A DNA stretch of 64,000 nt from Aquincola tertiaricarbonis (GCF_000969605.1 NZ_JZUE01000016.1:86273-150272); one strand, 5' to 3'; numbered from the stretch's first letter, positions 51,106 to 59,753 are shown. The notes: generated from the letters alone by a model not told the origin. Numbers and translations: made by a program.

Positions 51106-52497
51106 ATGCTGTCCACCCTCCATCCCGACGAACTCGCCGCCCTCGACCGGGCCCACCTCATCCACCCGGTGGCCCCATGGCGACTGCATGAGCAGCGCGG
51201 CCCGGCGGTGCTGGCCTCGGGCCAGGGCGCCTGGCTGAAGGACAACCAGGGCCACGAGCTGCTGGATGCCTTTGCCGGCCTGTGGTGCGTCAACGTGGGC
51301 TATGGCCAGGAAAGCGTGGTGCAGGCCGCCGCGCAGCAGATGCGCACCCTGCCCTACGCCACCGGCTACTTCCACTTCGCCAGCGAGCCGGCCATCCGGC
51401 TGGCGGCCAAGCTGGCCGAGATCACGCCCGCCTCGCTCAGCCGTGCCTACCTGACGCTGGGCGGCTCGGAGGCGGTGGACGCGGCGGTGCGCTTCATCGT
51501 GCAGTACCACAATGCCACCGGCCGGCCGGGCAAGAAGCACTTCATCTCGCTGCAGCGCGGCTACCACGGCTCCTCCTCCACCGGCGCCGGCCTGACGGCG
51601 CTGCCCGCCTTCCACCGCGGCTTCGACCTGCCGCTGCCCACGCAGCACTACATCCCCTCGCCCTACCCGTACCGCAGTGCCGACGCCGATGCGGCCGCGG
51701 TGATCGCGGCCTCGGTCGCGGCGCTGAAGGCCAAGGTGGCCGAGCTGGGCGCCGACCAGGTGGCCGCCTTCTTCTGCGAGCCGATCCAGGGCTCGGGCGG
51801 CGTCATCGTGCCGCCGGTGGGCTGGCTGAAGGCGATGCAGCTGGCCTGCAACGAGCTGGACATCCTGTTCGTGGTGGACGAGGTCATCACCGGCTTCGGC
51901 CGCACCGGCCCGATGTTCGCGTGTGATGCCGAGGATGTGCAGCCCGACCTGATGACGATGGCCAAGGGCCTGACCGCCGGCTATGTGCCGATGGGCGCCA
52001 CCATGCTGTCGGAGAAGGTGTATGCCGCCATTGCCGACGGCGCGCCGGCGGGCGCGGCCATCGGCCATGGCGCCACCTACTCCGGCCACCCGGTGGGCGC
52101 GGCAGTGGCGCTGGAGGTGCTGCGGCTGTACCAGGAAGGCGGCGTGCTGGCCAACGGGCAGCGCGGCGCGGCGCACTTTGCAGCCGGGCTGGACGCGCTG
52201 CTCGACCATCCGCTGGTGGGCGACTCGCGCCACCGCGGCCTGCTGGGTGCGCTGGAGGTGGTGGCCGACAAGGCCGCAAAGCGCGCCTTCGACCCCGCGT
52301 TGGGCCTGGCCGACCGCATCTTTGCCACCGCCTACCGCAACGGCCTGGTGTTCCGCTCCTTTGGCGACCACATCCTGGGCTTTGCGCCGGCGCTCACCTA
52401 CACCGAATCCGAGTTCGAGCTGATGTTCCAGCGCCTGAAGAAGACGCTGGACGACGTGCTGAGCCTGCCCGAGGTGCGGGCCGCCATGAAGGGCTGA
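51106..52497 (+). CDS. Class III (omega) aminotransferase (PuuE/BioA-like)
   Basis: A 463-residue PLP enzyme: fold-type I signatures YHGSSSTGAGLTALP, VDEVITGFGRTGPMF, and the PLP-lysine in TMAKGLTAGYVPMGA. The C terminus DHILGFAPALTYTESEFE fits beta-alanine/putrescine-pyruvate transaminases. It would remove the amino group from an omega-amino acid or diamine, giving a semialdehyde for the GabD-like enzyme. It precedes the Lrp regulator by 48 bp. Confidence 0.88.
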   Translation: MLSTLHPDELAALDRAHLIHPVAPWRLHEQRGPAVLASGQGAWLKDNQGHELLDAFAGLWCVNVGYGQESVVQAAAQQMRTLPYATGYFHFASEPAIRLAAKLAEITPASLSRAYLTLGGSEAVDAAVRFIVQYHNATGRPGKKHFISLQRGYHGSSSTGAGLTALPAFHRGFDLPLPTQHYIPSPYPYRSADADAAAVIAASVAALKAKVAELGADQVAAFFCEPIQGSGGVIVPPVGWLKAMQLACNELDILFVVDEVITGFGRTGPMFACDAEDVQPDLMTMAKGLTAGYVPMGATMLSEKVYAAIADGAPAGAAIGHGATYSGHPVGAAVALEVLRLYQEGGVLANGQRGAAHFAAGLDALLDHPLVGDSRHRGLLGALEVVADKAAKRAFDPALGLADRIFATAYRNGLVFRSFGDHILGFAPALTYTESEFELMFQRLKKTLDDVLSLPEVRAAMKG

Positions 52498-52545
52498 AGC
52501 CGCGTCGCCGCAGAATCCGGGTCCCAGCAGTTCCCGAGCGACACC

Positions 52546-53040
52546 ATGTCCGAAACCCTCAAGGTCGACCGGCTCGACCTCCGCATCCTGGCGCAGTTGC
52601 AGAAGAACGGCCGCATGACCAACGTCGACCTGGCCGATGCGGTGGGCCTCTCGCCCAGCCCCTGCCTGATCCGCGTCAAGCGGCTGGAGCAGGCCGGCTA
52701 CATCGGCGGCTACGGCGCGCAGCTGCGGCTGGAGAAGCTGGGCGACACCCTCACCGTGTTCACCGAGGTGACGCTGGCCGACCACCACCGCGAGGACTTC
52801 ATCCGCTTCGAGGCCGCCATCCGCGACGTCGACGAGATCCTGGAGTGCCACCTGGTGAGCGGCGGCTACGACTACCTGCTGAAGTTCATGACGCGCGGCG
52901 TCAACCACTACCAGGAAGTGATCGAGGGCCTGCTGGAACGCAACATCGGCATCGAGAAGTACTTCAGCTACATCGTCATCAAGTCGCCGTTCATCAAGAC
53001 CCACTACCCGATCGAACGCCTGTTTCCCCACCAACGTTGA
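52546..53040 (+). CDS. Lrp/AsnC-family regulator
   Basis: A 164-residue regulator: N-terminal HTH (LDLRILAQLQKNGRMTNVDL, then SPSPCLIRVKRLEQAG) and AsnC ligand domain (ECHLVSGGYDYLLKFMTRGV). Lrp-type proteins sense amino acids and often control adjacent amino acid oxidation genes. Placed in the middle of the catabolic locus, it probably controls the amine dehydrogenase and transaminase genes. Confidence 0.92.
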   Translation: MSETLKVDRLDLRILAQLQKNGRMTNVDLADAVGLSPSPCLIRVKRLEQAGYIGGYGAQLRLEKLGDTLTVFTEVTLADHHREDFIRFEAAIRDVDEILECHLVSGGYDYLLKFMTRGVNHYQEVIEGLLERNIGIEKYFSYIVIKSPFIKTHYPIERLFPHQR

Positions 53041-53045
53041 GAGCC

Positions 53046-53414
53046 ATGCCCGCCCTGCCGCCCCGCTTCATCCGGCTTGCCGAAACCGACCGTCCCGCGC
53101 TGCAGCTCACCGTCGACGGCGCGCCCGTGCAGGCGCTGGCGGGCGACACGCTGCTGGTGGCCCTGCTGAGCCAGGGCCGGCGGCTGCGCGACAGTGAGTT
53201 CGGCGATGGCCACCGCGCCGGCTTCTGCCTGATGGGCGCCTGCCAGGACTGCTGGGTGTGGACGGAGGCCGGCGACCGGCTGCGCGCCTGCTCCACCGTG
53301 GCCGAGCCGGGCATGGCCATCCTCACCCGGCCGCCGGCCACGCAATGGCCGATGACGCCCGACCTGGCGGCGACGCTGGCGCGGTCCGAGGCCACGGCGG
53401 AGGCCGCGCCATGA
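53046..53414 (+). CDS. 2Fe-2S subunit of an HcnA/opine-oxidase-type dehydrogenase
   Basis: A 122-residue ferredoxin-like protein. Cluster ligands Cys61, Cys66, Cys69 and Cys82 sit in GFCLMGACQDCW and RLRACST. It matches the small subunit of HcnABC, opine oxidase and D-hydroxyproline dehydrogenase complexes. ATG 53046 is 5 bp after the Lrp stop; its stop overlaps the next gene (4 bp). Transfers electrons between the two flavoprotein subunits. Confidence 0.9.
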   Translation: MPALPPRFIRLAETDRPALQLTVDGAPVQALAGDTLLVALLSQGRRLRDSEFGDGHRAGFCLMGACQDCWVWTEAGDRLRACSTVAEPGMAILTRPPATQWPMTPDLAATLARSEATAEAAP

Positions 53415-54811
53415 CCGGCCCGCGCATCGTGATCGTCGGCACCGGCCCGGCCGGCGTGCGGGCCGCGCAGGCGGTGGTGGCCGCGGGGCTGCGGCCCATC
53501 GTGGTGGACGAAGGCCGGCGCGACGGCGGGCAGATCTACCGTCGCCAGCCCGAGGGCTTCCAGCGCCCCTACGCCAAGCTCTACGGCAGGGAGGCGGCCA
53601 AGGCCCAGGCCCTGCACCACGACTTCGATGCACTGCGCGCGCAGGTGGACTACCGCGGCGGCACGCTGGCCTGGAACCTCACCGCCGTGGCCGACGAACC
53701 GGCGCTGCACACCGTGCACGACGGCCGGCCGCAGAGCCTGCCCTTCGATGCGCTGCTGGTGTGCAGCGGCGCCACCGACCGGTTGATGCCGGTGCTCGGC
53801 TGGCAGCGCGCCGGCTGCTACAGCCTGGGCGCGGCGCAGATCGCGCTGAAGTCGCAGGCCTGTGCCATCGGCGGGCGGGTGGTGTTCCTCGGCAGCGGGC
53901 CGCTGCTGTACCTGGTGGCCTCGCAGTACGAGCAGGCCGGCGCGCATGTGGAGGCGGTGCTGGACACCGCGCCGGCCGGCAAGCCGCTGGCGGCGCTGCG
54001 CGGCCTGATGGCGCGGCCGGCGCTGGCGTTGCGCGGCCTGGGCCTGATCCGCAGCCTCAAGCGTGCCGGCGTCACGGTGCTGCAGGGCGTGCAGCCGCTG
54101 CGCATCGAAGGCAGCGAACCGATGGGCGCCGAGGCCGTGGTGGTGCGCGACGCGCAGGGCACCGAGCGCCGCTTCGAATGCGATGCGGTGGGCCTGGGCT
54201 GGCACCTGCGGGCCGAGACGCAGCTGGCCGACCTGGCGCGCTGCGAATTCGACTTCGAGCCGGTCAGCCGGCAATGGCTGCCGCGCATCGACAGCGATGG
54301 CCGCAGCAGCACCCGCGGCGTGTACCTGGCCGGCGACGGCGTGCGCATCCTGGGCGCCGACGGCGCCGAGGCCGCGGGACGCCTGGCCGCACTGGCCGCC
54401 TTGAGCGACCTGGGCCATGAACGCGGCCGCGCGATGCATGCGGCCGAGGCACCGGCGCTGCGCCGCACGCTGCAGCAGATGGACCGCTTCCGCGACGGGC
54501 TGGCACGGGCCTTCCCGTGGCCGCACCAGCAGGCCGCCACCCTGCCCGACGATGCGGTGGTGTGCCGCTGCGAGACGGTGACGGCCGGCGAGCTGCGCCG
54601 CTGCGCGAGCGAGCTGGGCAGCCAGGAGGTCAACCGGGCCAAGGCCTTCAGCCGTGTGGGCATGGGCCGCTGCCAGGGCCGCTTCTGCGGCCATGCCTCG
54701 GCCGAGATCGTGGCCCAGGCCAGCGGCGTGCCGGTGCAGCTGGTGGGCCGGCTGCGATCGCAGGCCCCGGTCAAGCCGCTGATGATGGACACCGGCGAGG
54801 TACAGGCATGA
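53411..54811 (+). CDS. FAD/NAD-binding subunit with BFD-like 2Fe-2S domain (HcnB/OoxA-like)
   Basis: A 466-residue flavoprotein: IVIVGTGPAGVRAAQAVVAA and RIVVDEGRRDGGQIYRR (FAD), a second dinucleotide fold VVFLGSGPLLYLVASQYEQ, and a C-terminal BFD-like domain with Cys residues in CRCETVTAGEL and GRCQGRFCG. This is the alpha subunit layout of opine oxidase, HcnB and D-hydroxyproline dehydrogenase. Coupled to both neighbours by 4-bp overlaps. Confidence 0.9.
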   Translation: MTGPRIVIVGTGPAGVRAAQAVVAAGLRPIVVDEGRRDGGQIYRRQPEGFQRPYAKLYGREAAKAQALHHDFDALRAQVDYRGGTLAWNLTAVADEPALHTVHDGRPQSLPFDALLVCSGATDRLMPVLGWQRAGCYSLGAAQIALKSQACAIGGRVVFLGSGPLLYLVASQYEQAGAHVEAVLDTAPAGKPLAALRGLMARPALALRGLGLIRSLKRAGVTVLQGVQPLRIEGSEPMGAEAVVVRDAQGTERRFECDAVGLGWHLRAETQLADLARCEFDFEPVSRQWLPRIDSDGRSSTRGVYLAGDGVRILGADGAEAAGRLAALAALSDLGHERGRAMHAAEAPALRRTLQQMDRFRDGLARAFPWPHQQAATLPDDAVVCRCETVTAGELRRCASELGSQEVNRAKAFSRVGMGRCQGRFCGHASAEIVAQASGVPVQLVGRLRSQAPVKPLMMDTGEVQA

Positions 54812-55977
54812 CGGACAAGATCCTGCGCACCGATGTGCTGGTGCTGGGCGGCGGGCTGATGGGCACCAGCGCCGCCTTCTTCCTGCGCCAGCAGCATGGC
54901 CGATCGGTCGCGCTGCTGGAGCGCGAGCTGATCGGCCGGCAGGCCAGCGGAGTGAACTTCGGCAATGTGCGCCGGCAGGGCCGCGCACTGGCGCAGATGC
55001 CGCTGGCCAACCGGGCGCGCGCCGTCTGGGGCCGCGTGCGCGAGCTGCTGGGCGAGGACCTGGAGTTCGTGCCCCATGGCCACCTGCGCTGCTGCTACAC
55101 CGAGCAGCAGGCCGCCACGCTGGAACAGCATGCGCGCGACGTGGCGCCGCTGGGCCTGCAGCTGGAGCTGTTCACGCAGCGGCAGCTGCAGCAGCGCTGG
55201 GGCATCTTCTCGCCGGAGGTGGTGGCCGGCTCGCTCTCGCCGCTGGACGGCCATGCCAACCCGCGGCTGGCCGGCCCCGCCTTCGGCCGCGCAGCGCGCC
55301 GCCTGGGCGCCCACGTCGAGGAGCGTGCCGAGGTGCTGCATGTGGAGCGCGACGGGGGGGACTTCGTGGCCCACACCGCCGATGACCGGCGCTTTCGGGC
55401 ACCGCAGCTGCTGGTGGCCTGCGGCGCCTGGTCCAACCGCATCGCCGGCCTGTTCGGGGAAGCGGTGCCAATGGAAGCCCGAGGACCGCAGATGGGCGTG
55501 ACCGAGCCGCTGCCCCATGCCATCGGGCCGTCGATCGGCGTGTCCTCGGCGATCGAGCACGAGGGCCTGTACTTCCGGCAGATCAGCCGCGGCAACATCG
55601 TGTTCGGCGGCGGCCTTAAGGGCCCGGCCGATGCGCAGCATGTGCGCTCCTATGTGCGACCGGACAACGTGCTGCGGCAGCTGCGCGAGCTGCGCCGCTT
55701 CGTGCCGGCCTTTGCGCAGGTGCAGCTGATCCGGGTGTGGAGCGGCATCGAGGGCTACACCGCCGACTGGCAGCCGGTGATGGGCCCCAGTGCCCGGGTG
55801 CCAGGGCTGCACTATGCCTTCGGCTTCAATGGCGAAGGCTTTGCCATCGGCCCCGGCGTGGGCGAGGTGATGGCCGAGCTGATGGCCACCGGCCGCACCG
55901 GCGGCACGCCGATCGAGCCCTTCCACATCGGCCGCTTCGCGGCGGTGGCCGAGCAGGGCGCGCGGCTGGCCGCCTGA
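54808..55977 (+). CDS. FAD-dependent catalytic subunit of DAO family (HcnC/OoxB/sarcosine-oxidase-beta-like)
   Basis: A 389-residue D-amino-acid-oxidase-family protein: TDVLVLGGGLMGTSAAFFLR (FAD), LLERELIGRQASGVNFGNVRRQGR, and the C-terminal WSGIEGYTADWQPVMGPSAR. It is the catalytic subunit that oxidises the C-N bond of a secondary amine or amino acid. Complete three-gene set with the two preceding genes. It ends convergently with the cupin gene. Confidence 0.9.
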   Translation: MTDKILRTDVLVLGGGLMGTSAAFFLRQQHGRSVALLERELIGRQASGVNFGNVRRQGRALAQMPLANRARAVWGRVRELLGEDLEFVPHGHLRCCYTEQQAATLEQHARDVAPLGLQLELFTQRQLQQRWGIFSPEVVAGSLSPLDGHANPRLAGPAFGRAARRLGAHVEERAEVLHVERDGGDFVAHTADDRRFRAPQLLVACGAWSNRIAGLFGEAVPMEARGPQMGVTEPLPHAIGPSIGVSSAIEHEGLYFRQISRGNIVFGGGLKGPADAQHVRSYVRPDNVLRQLRELRRFVPAFAQVQLIRVWSGIEGYTADWQPVMGPSARVPGLHYAFGFNGEGFAIGPGVGEVMAELMATGRTGGTPIEPFHIGRFAAVAEQGARLAA

Positions 55978-55980
55978 GCC

Positions 55981-56021
55981 GCAGGCGGCGCCTGCCGCAT
56001 GGGCAGGGCCGCAGGCCCTGC
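55981..56021. terminator. Two GC hairpins between convergent genes
   Basis: GCAGGC-GGC-GCCTGC (55981-55995) and GCAGGGCC-GCA-GGCCCTGC (56003-56021), perfect stems of 6 and 8 bp in the 59-bp gap between convergent genes (stops at 55977 and 56037). No T-run, but the location suggests a bidirectional barrier or terminator. Confidence 0.5.
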
Positions 56022-56036
56022 GGCCTGCGCGCCGGC

Positions 56037-56432
56037 TCAGGCCTGCTGCGCCATCACCACGAACACCTTGCGCAGCGTCTGCGTCACCTCCCACACGCCG
56101 GTGGTGCGTGCGGGAAAGAACAGCGTGTCGCCGGCGCGGATCTCGATCGGCTGGCCGCCGGTGGGCGTGAAGCGGCACGCGCCGGCCAGGATGTGCATCA
56201 CCTCGGCATTGGGCAGCTGGCGCTCGAAGCGGCCGGGCTCGCATTGCCACAGGCCGCTGCCGTGGCCCTCGGCACCCGGCAGCGCCACATCGATGCCGCT
56301 TAGCCGGCACGGCGGCTGGCTGAGCGGCCGCGCGGGCGCGCCCTGGTCCTCCAGGCCGCCGAGCGTGACCGACTGGTGCAGCACGGTGATTCCGGCCGGG
56401 GTGGTGGTGACGGTGGAAGCGGTAGTGGTCAT
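56037..56432 (-). CDS. Cupin-domain protein
   Basis: A 131-residue cupin: MTTTASTVTTTPAGITVLHQSV leader, then EVMHILAGACRFTPTGGQPIE with the metal-site His and Glu pattern, and FPARTTGVWEVTQTLRKVFV, of the cupin_3/DUF861-like group (ureidoglycolate-related). It overlaps the M20 gene by 4 bp. Possibly a small-molecule isomerase or sensor in the pathway. Confidence 0.8.
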   Translation of the reverse strand: MTTTASTVTTTPAGITVLHQSVTLGGLEDQGAPARPLSQPPCRLSGIDVALPGAEGHGSGLWQCEPGRFERQLPNAEVMHILAGACRFTPTGGQPIEIRAGDTLFFPARTTGVWEVTQTLRKVFVVMAQQA

Positions 56433-57643
56433 CTCGATGAAAGGTGCTCGGAAGAAGCAGGGGCGGCCAGCGCACGTTCGGCCACCGCGGTGAACCAGCG
56501 CACGCCCAGCGGCAGCGCCTCGTCGTTGAAGTCGTACTGCGGGTGATGCAGCGGATGGCTCGCGCGTGTGTCGCCGGCCGCCCGGCCCTGGCCCAGCCAG
56601 AGGTAGGCGCCGGGGCAGCGCTGCAGCATGAAGGCGAAGTCCTCGGAGGTGAACGCTGGCCGCTCGGCCAAGCTCGCCTGCAGCCCGGCGTCGGCGGCGG
56701 CCGCCAGCGCCAGCGCGGCCTCGGCCGGCGTGTTGACCGTGGCCGGGTAGTAGCGCGTGTACTGCACCTGCGTCTCGGTGCCGCTGGCAAGCGCCACGCC
56801 GGCCACCGTGTCGCGCAGCGCGGCCTCGATGCGGTCCTGCGCGGCAGCATCGAAGCTGCGCACCGTGCCGGTGATGCGCACCTCGGCGGGCAGCACGTTG
56901 TGGCTGTGGCCGCCCTCGATGCGGGTGACCGACAGCACCGCCGAATCACCGGGATCAATGCGGCGCGAGACGATGGTGTTGAGCAGCACCACCAGCTGCC
57001 CCGCGGCCAGCAGCGCATCGGCCGTGCGGTGCGGCTGCGCCGCATGGCCGCCCTGGCCGCGCAGCATGATGTCGAAGCGGTCGGCCGCGGCCATGAGGGG
57101 GCCGGCCCGCGTCTGCGCCTGGCCCAGTGGCAGGTCGGGCCAGTTGTGCACCGCATAGACGGAATCGCACGGAAAGCGCTCGAACAGGCCCTGCTCCACC
57201 ATCACGCGCGCGCCGCCGTGGCCTTCCTCGGCGGGCTGGAAGAAGAAGTGCACCGTACCGCTGAAGCGGCGGCTGCGCACCAGCTGCTTGGCCGCACCCA
57301 GCAGCATGCTGGTGTGGCCGTCGTGGCCGCAGCCGTGGTGGGCGCCCGGGTGGCAGCTCTTCCACGGCTGGTCGCCCAGCGACACCATCGGCAGCGCATC
57401 CATGTCGGCGCGCAGGCCGACGCTGCGGTAGCCGGTGCCGCAGCGCAGCGTGGCCACCACGCCGGTGCCGGCGATGCCTTCATGCACCTCCAGCCCGAGC
57501 GCCCGCAGCGCGCTGGCCACCACCGCGGCGGTGCGGTGCTCCGCGAACGCCAGTTCGGGATGGGCATGCAGGTCGCGCCGCAGCGCCACCAGCCCGGGCA
57601 GCAGGTCGTCAACGTCGGCCGGTGCGATGGTTGATGTAGTCAA
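56429..57643 (-). CDS. M20-family amidohydrolase (hippurate hydrolase/IAA-amino-acid hydrolase-like)
   Basis: A 404-residue zinc hydrolase: RRDLHAHPELAFAEHRTA, LRADMDALPM, HHGCGHDGHTSMLLGAA and FFFQPAEEGHGGARVMVEQG, all M20D metal-site motifs. It cleaves N-acyl or amide bonds, for example N-acetylamino acid or gamma-glutamyl derivatives. Coupled to HAD (4-bp overlap) and cupin genes. It could release the free amino acid or glutamate in this locus. Confidence 0.92.
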   Translation of the reverse strand: MTTSTIAPADVDDLLPGLVALRRDLHAHPELAFAEHRTAAVVASALRALGLEVHEGIAGTGVVATLRCGTGYRSVGLRADMDALPMVSLGDQPWKSCHPGAHHGCGHDGHTSMLLGAAKQLVRSRRFSGTVHFFFQPAEEGHGGARVMVEQGLFERFPCDSVYAVHNWPDLPLGQAQTRAGPLMAAADRFDIMLRGQGGHAAQPHRTADALLAAGQLVVLLNTIVSRRIDPGDSAVLSVTRIEGGHSHNVLPAEVRITGTVRSFDAAAQDRIEAALRDTVAGVALASGTETQVQYTRYYPATVNTPAEAALALAAAADAGLQASLAERPAFTSEDFAFMLQRCPGAYLWLGQGRAAGDTRASHPLHHPQYDFNDEALPLGVRWFTAVAERALAAPASSEHLSSR

Positions 57644-58341
57644 CCTTCAGCCTCGACGGCATCGGCCAACTCGGCCAGCGTGCGGAAGTGGTAGTCCGGC
57701 CGGGTGATGGCATCCACCGCGAGGGTGCCGCCGAAGCCCTTCTGGCCGGCACGCCGCTCGATCCAGCAGCAGTCGATGCCGAGCTTGTGGGCGATGCCGA
57801 TGTCGTGGTACTGGCTTTGCGCCACGTGCAGGTTCTGCGCCTGCGTGAAGCCCCAGGCGCCTTCATAGCGGCCGCGGGCATAGGCGAAGTAGCGCGGGTC
57901 AGGCTTCTCGCACAGCGCATCGTCGCAGCTCAGCGCCATGTCGAAGGGCTCGCCCAGGGTGTGCTCGAAGTGCTTCAGTGCCCAGCGCTGGGCATTAGTC
58001 ATCGTCACCAGCTTGAATCGCTTGCGCAGGCGCTGCAGGGCCTCGGGCGCATCGGGGAAGGCCGGCCACTTCGGCACTGAGTCGCGCAGGCCCTCGGCGA
58101 TGCCGGGGGTGTTCGGCAGGCCGAGCTGCGGCGCGATCTCGTGCCACACCCGCACCAGGTCGTCCGGGTAGGCGGTGACCTGCTGGCTGCCGCGCGATGC
58201 ACGGTAGGCGGCCAGGAAGTCGTCGTCGGTGACGGTGGCAGCCGGTGCCACGCTGCGCAGGTAGTCGAGCATGCCGCGCTCGAAGTCGATGAGGGTGCCG
58301 ACGACGTCGAAGGTCAAGACCTTGTACTGGCTGAGGGCCAT
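57640..58341 (-). CDS. HAD-superfamily hydrolase, haloacid dehalogenase type II (second copy)
   Basis: A 233-residue HAD enzyme: VLTFDVVGTLIDFERGMLDY (nucleophile Asp, DVVGT), VTMTNAQRWALKHFEHTLG (motif II), EKPDPRYFAYARGRYEGAWG (motif III) and SQYHDIGIAHKLGI (motif IV). It differs clearly from the HAD at 46613. Sits first in a leftward unit with M20 and cupin genes, downstream of an AraC regulator. Confidence 0.87.
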   Translation of the reverse strand: MALSQYKVLTFDVVGTLIDFERGMLDYLRSVAPAATVTDDDFLAAYRASRGSQQVTAYPDDLVRVWHEIAPQLGLPNTPGIAEGLRDSVPKWPAFPDAPEALQRLRKRFKLVTMTNAQRWALKHFEHTLGEPFDMALSCDDALCEKPDPRYFAYARGRYEGAWGFTQAQNLHVAQSQYHDIGIAHKLGIDCCWIERRAGQKGFGGTLAVDAITRPDYHFRTLAELADAVEAEG

Positions 58342-58368
58342 GGGAAGCTCCGTGAGGGGTGGAAGGAT

Positions 58369-58764
58369 TCAGTCCGCGGCCTGCCGCCGACGGGCCAGGT
58401 ACTGGCCGGGCGTCATGCCGCACACCTGCTTAAAGTGGCGTGACAGGTGGCTCTGGTCGTAGAAGCCGGCCTGCATCGCGGCGGCCGCCACCGGCACGCC
58501 GCCGTCCAGCAGGGCCTGCACCTGGCGCACCCGCGCGGCGCAGATGTAGCGCCGCGGCGAGGCACCGGTATGGCGGCGGAACACGGTGGCCAGCCGCCAT
58601 ACGCTAAGACCGGCCTGTGCCGCCAGCTCCTGCAGCGGCAGGCGTTCGTCCAGGTGCGCATGGATGTAGGCCAGGGCGGCACCCACGGCGCGTGGCATGG
58701 GGCGCGGCGTCGTAGGGGGCGCTGGCGGCGCTGGCTTGCAGGACGGCTCGGGCAGGCAGGGCAT
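58369..58764 (-). CDS. Short AraC-family regulator
   Basis: A 131-residue protein that is mostly the AraC DNA-binding domain: AYIHAHLDERLPLQELAAQA, GLSVWRLATVFRRHTGASPR, AAMQAGFYDQSHLSRHFKQV and GMTPGQYLARR. No effector domain is present, as in SoxS/MarA-type regulators. 27 bp upstream of the HAD gene on the same strand and probably in the same transcription unit. Confidence 0.87.
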   Translation of the reverse strand: MPCLPEPSCKPAPPAPPTTPRPMPRAVGAALAYIHAHLDERLPLQELAAQAGLSVWRLATVFRRHTGASPRRYICAARVRQVQALLDGGVPVAAAAMQAGFYDQSHLSRHFKQVCGMTPGQYLARRRQAAD

Positions 58765-58952
58765 GCCGCCAGCTTAGTTTTGCCGGCGCCCGGCAGCATG
58801 CGGAAACAGGCCCGCGCAGCGGCAAGGCCTGCGGTTGTGCAACGCTCGCCGGCAGATTCTGCGGCGCGGTGCGCGCGCTCCCCGCTTCAGTGCATCGGCG
58901 CCGGCCCGGCCCACCGCCGTGCGTCCGCGCCCACCCCGGTTGGCGCGGCGGC

Positions 58953-59180
58953 TCAGCGCCGGCCGGGGCGGCGGGCGGCGGACTCGCGCAGGCAGCCGAT
59001 CAGCTGCTCGGCCGCGGGCGTGCGCAGCCGGCCGCGCAGCATCATCAGGCCCACCGGCGGCAGCTCGATCGGCACCTCCAGCGGCAGCATGCGCTCCAGG
59101 CCTTGGGCGCGGTAATGCTCGGCCACCGAGCAGGCCCAGAAGCCGATGGCGCCACGCTCGCGCAGGCAGTTCAGCGTGTT
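58953..59180 (-). pseudogene. LysR-type C-terminal fragment
   Basis: The leftward frame reads RPNTLNCLRERGAIGFWACS, VAEHYRAQGLERMLPLEVPI and LMMLRGRLRTPAAEQLIGCL: the end of a LysR effector-binding domain. No HTH region or N-terminal half is found upstream, where the sequence leaves the family at about 59180. A truncated remnant, possibly left by recombination next to the AlpA-like gene. Confidence 0.7.
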
Positions 59181-59417
59181 CGGGCGGCGGACGCTGCCCT
59201 CCGTCCGCTGCATCGGTGGCCCACGCTGCAAGGCGCCCCGCCCTAGTGTGCTCAAAGCGCCCCCGGCGCTCCATGGCGGCTGAACTGCGTCAACGCGATG
59301 ATTTTCTGCGCTATTTCATCGCGCCGATCGGACGGTCGTCGCTCTAGGATGGAGGAACACCCATGTTGGGTTGCTCAGCCGCTGATGCCCACGTGGGTCG
59401 CTGTGAAGGAGAGCGCC

Positions 59418-59753
59418 GTGACTGCCGACCCCACGCACCTGCTATCCCTGGACGAATTGGCGAAGCAGGTATATGCCGTCTCAAAGCGACGACTACAGCG
59501 CATGTGTGCTGAAGACCCCGCCTTCCCGAGACCCATCCGCCTTGGTGCAAGGACGTTTCGATACGTCAGGTCTGAGCATGAAGCGTACGTGCAGACACTG
59601 CAGCGCGTTGCGCCGGCCGAGCCCGACATGCTGCGATGCGCACGGCTCGCGTTCGAACGACTGGACTCCGGTACCCGGTCAGCCCACCAGCACCAAACCG
59701 AGCCATTCGCAGGCCGTTCGGCACAGGCACGCGCCGCCGGTCCCCGTCGTTGA
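59418..59753 (+). CDS. AlpA-like DNA-binding protein (phage/island regulator type)
   Basis: A 111-residue protein with a helix-turn-helix close to AlpA/excisionase families: LLSLDELAKQVYAVSKRRLQ, PAFPRPIRLGARTFRYVRSE. GTG 59418 follows AAGGAGA at a good distance and fits the domain start better than upstream codons. AlpA proteins activate integrase or prophage/island genes. Here it lies next to a LysR remnant with no integrase nearby. Confidence 0.65.
   Translation: MTADPTHLLSLDELAKQVYAVSKRRLQRMCAEDPAFPRPIRLGARTFRYVRSEHEAYVQTLQRVAPAEPDMLRCARLAFERLDSGTRSAHQHQTEPFAGRSAQARAAGPRR

Noticed and set aside
53046..55977. Hydrogen cyanide synthase (hcnABC)
   Set aside because: Subunit layout fits, but the same layout occurs in opine and hydroxyproline dehydrogenases and the surrounding transaminase, Lrp and transporter genes favour amino acid catabolism.
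53818..57156. A very long leftward open frame (over 1100 codons) spanning the amine dehydrogenase and M20 genes
   Set aside because: It is antisense to three well-supported genes and its translation has no family-like segments; long antisense frames are expected at this GC content.
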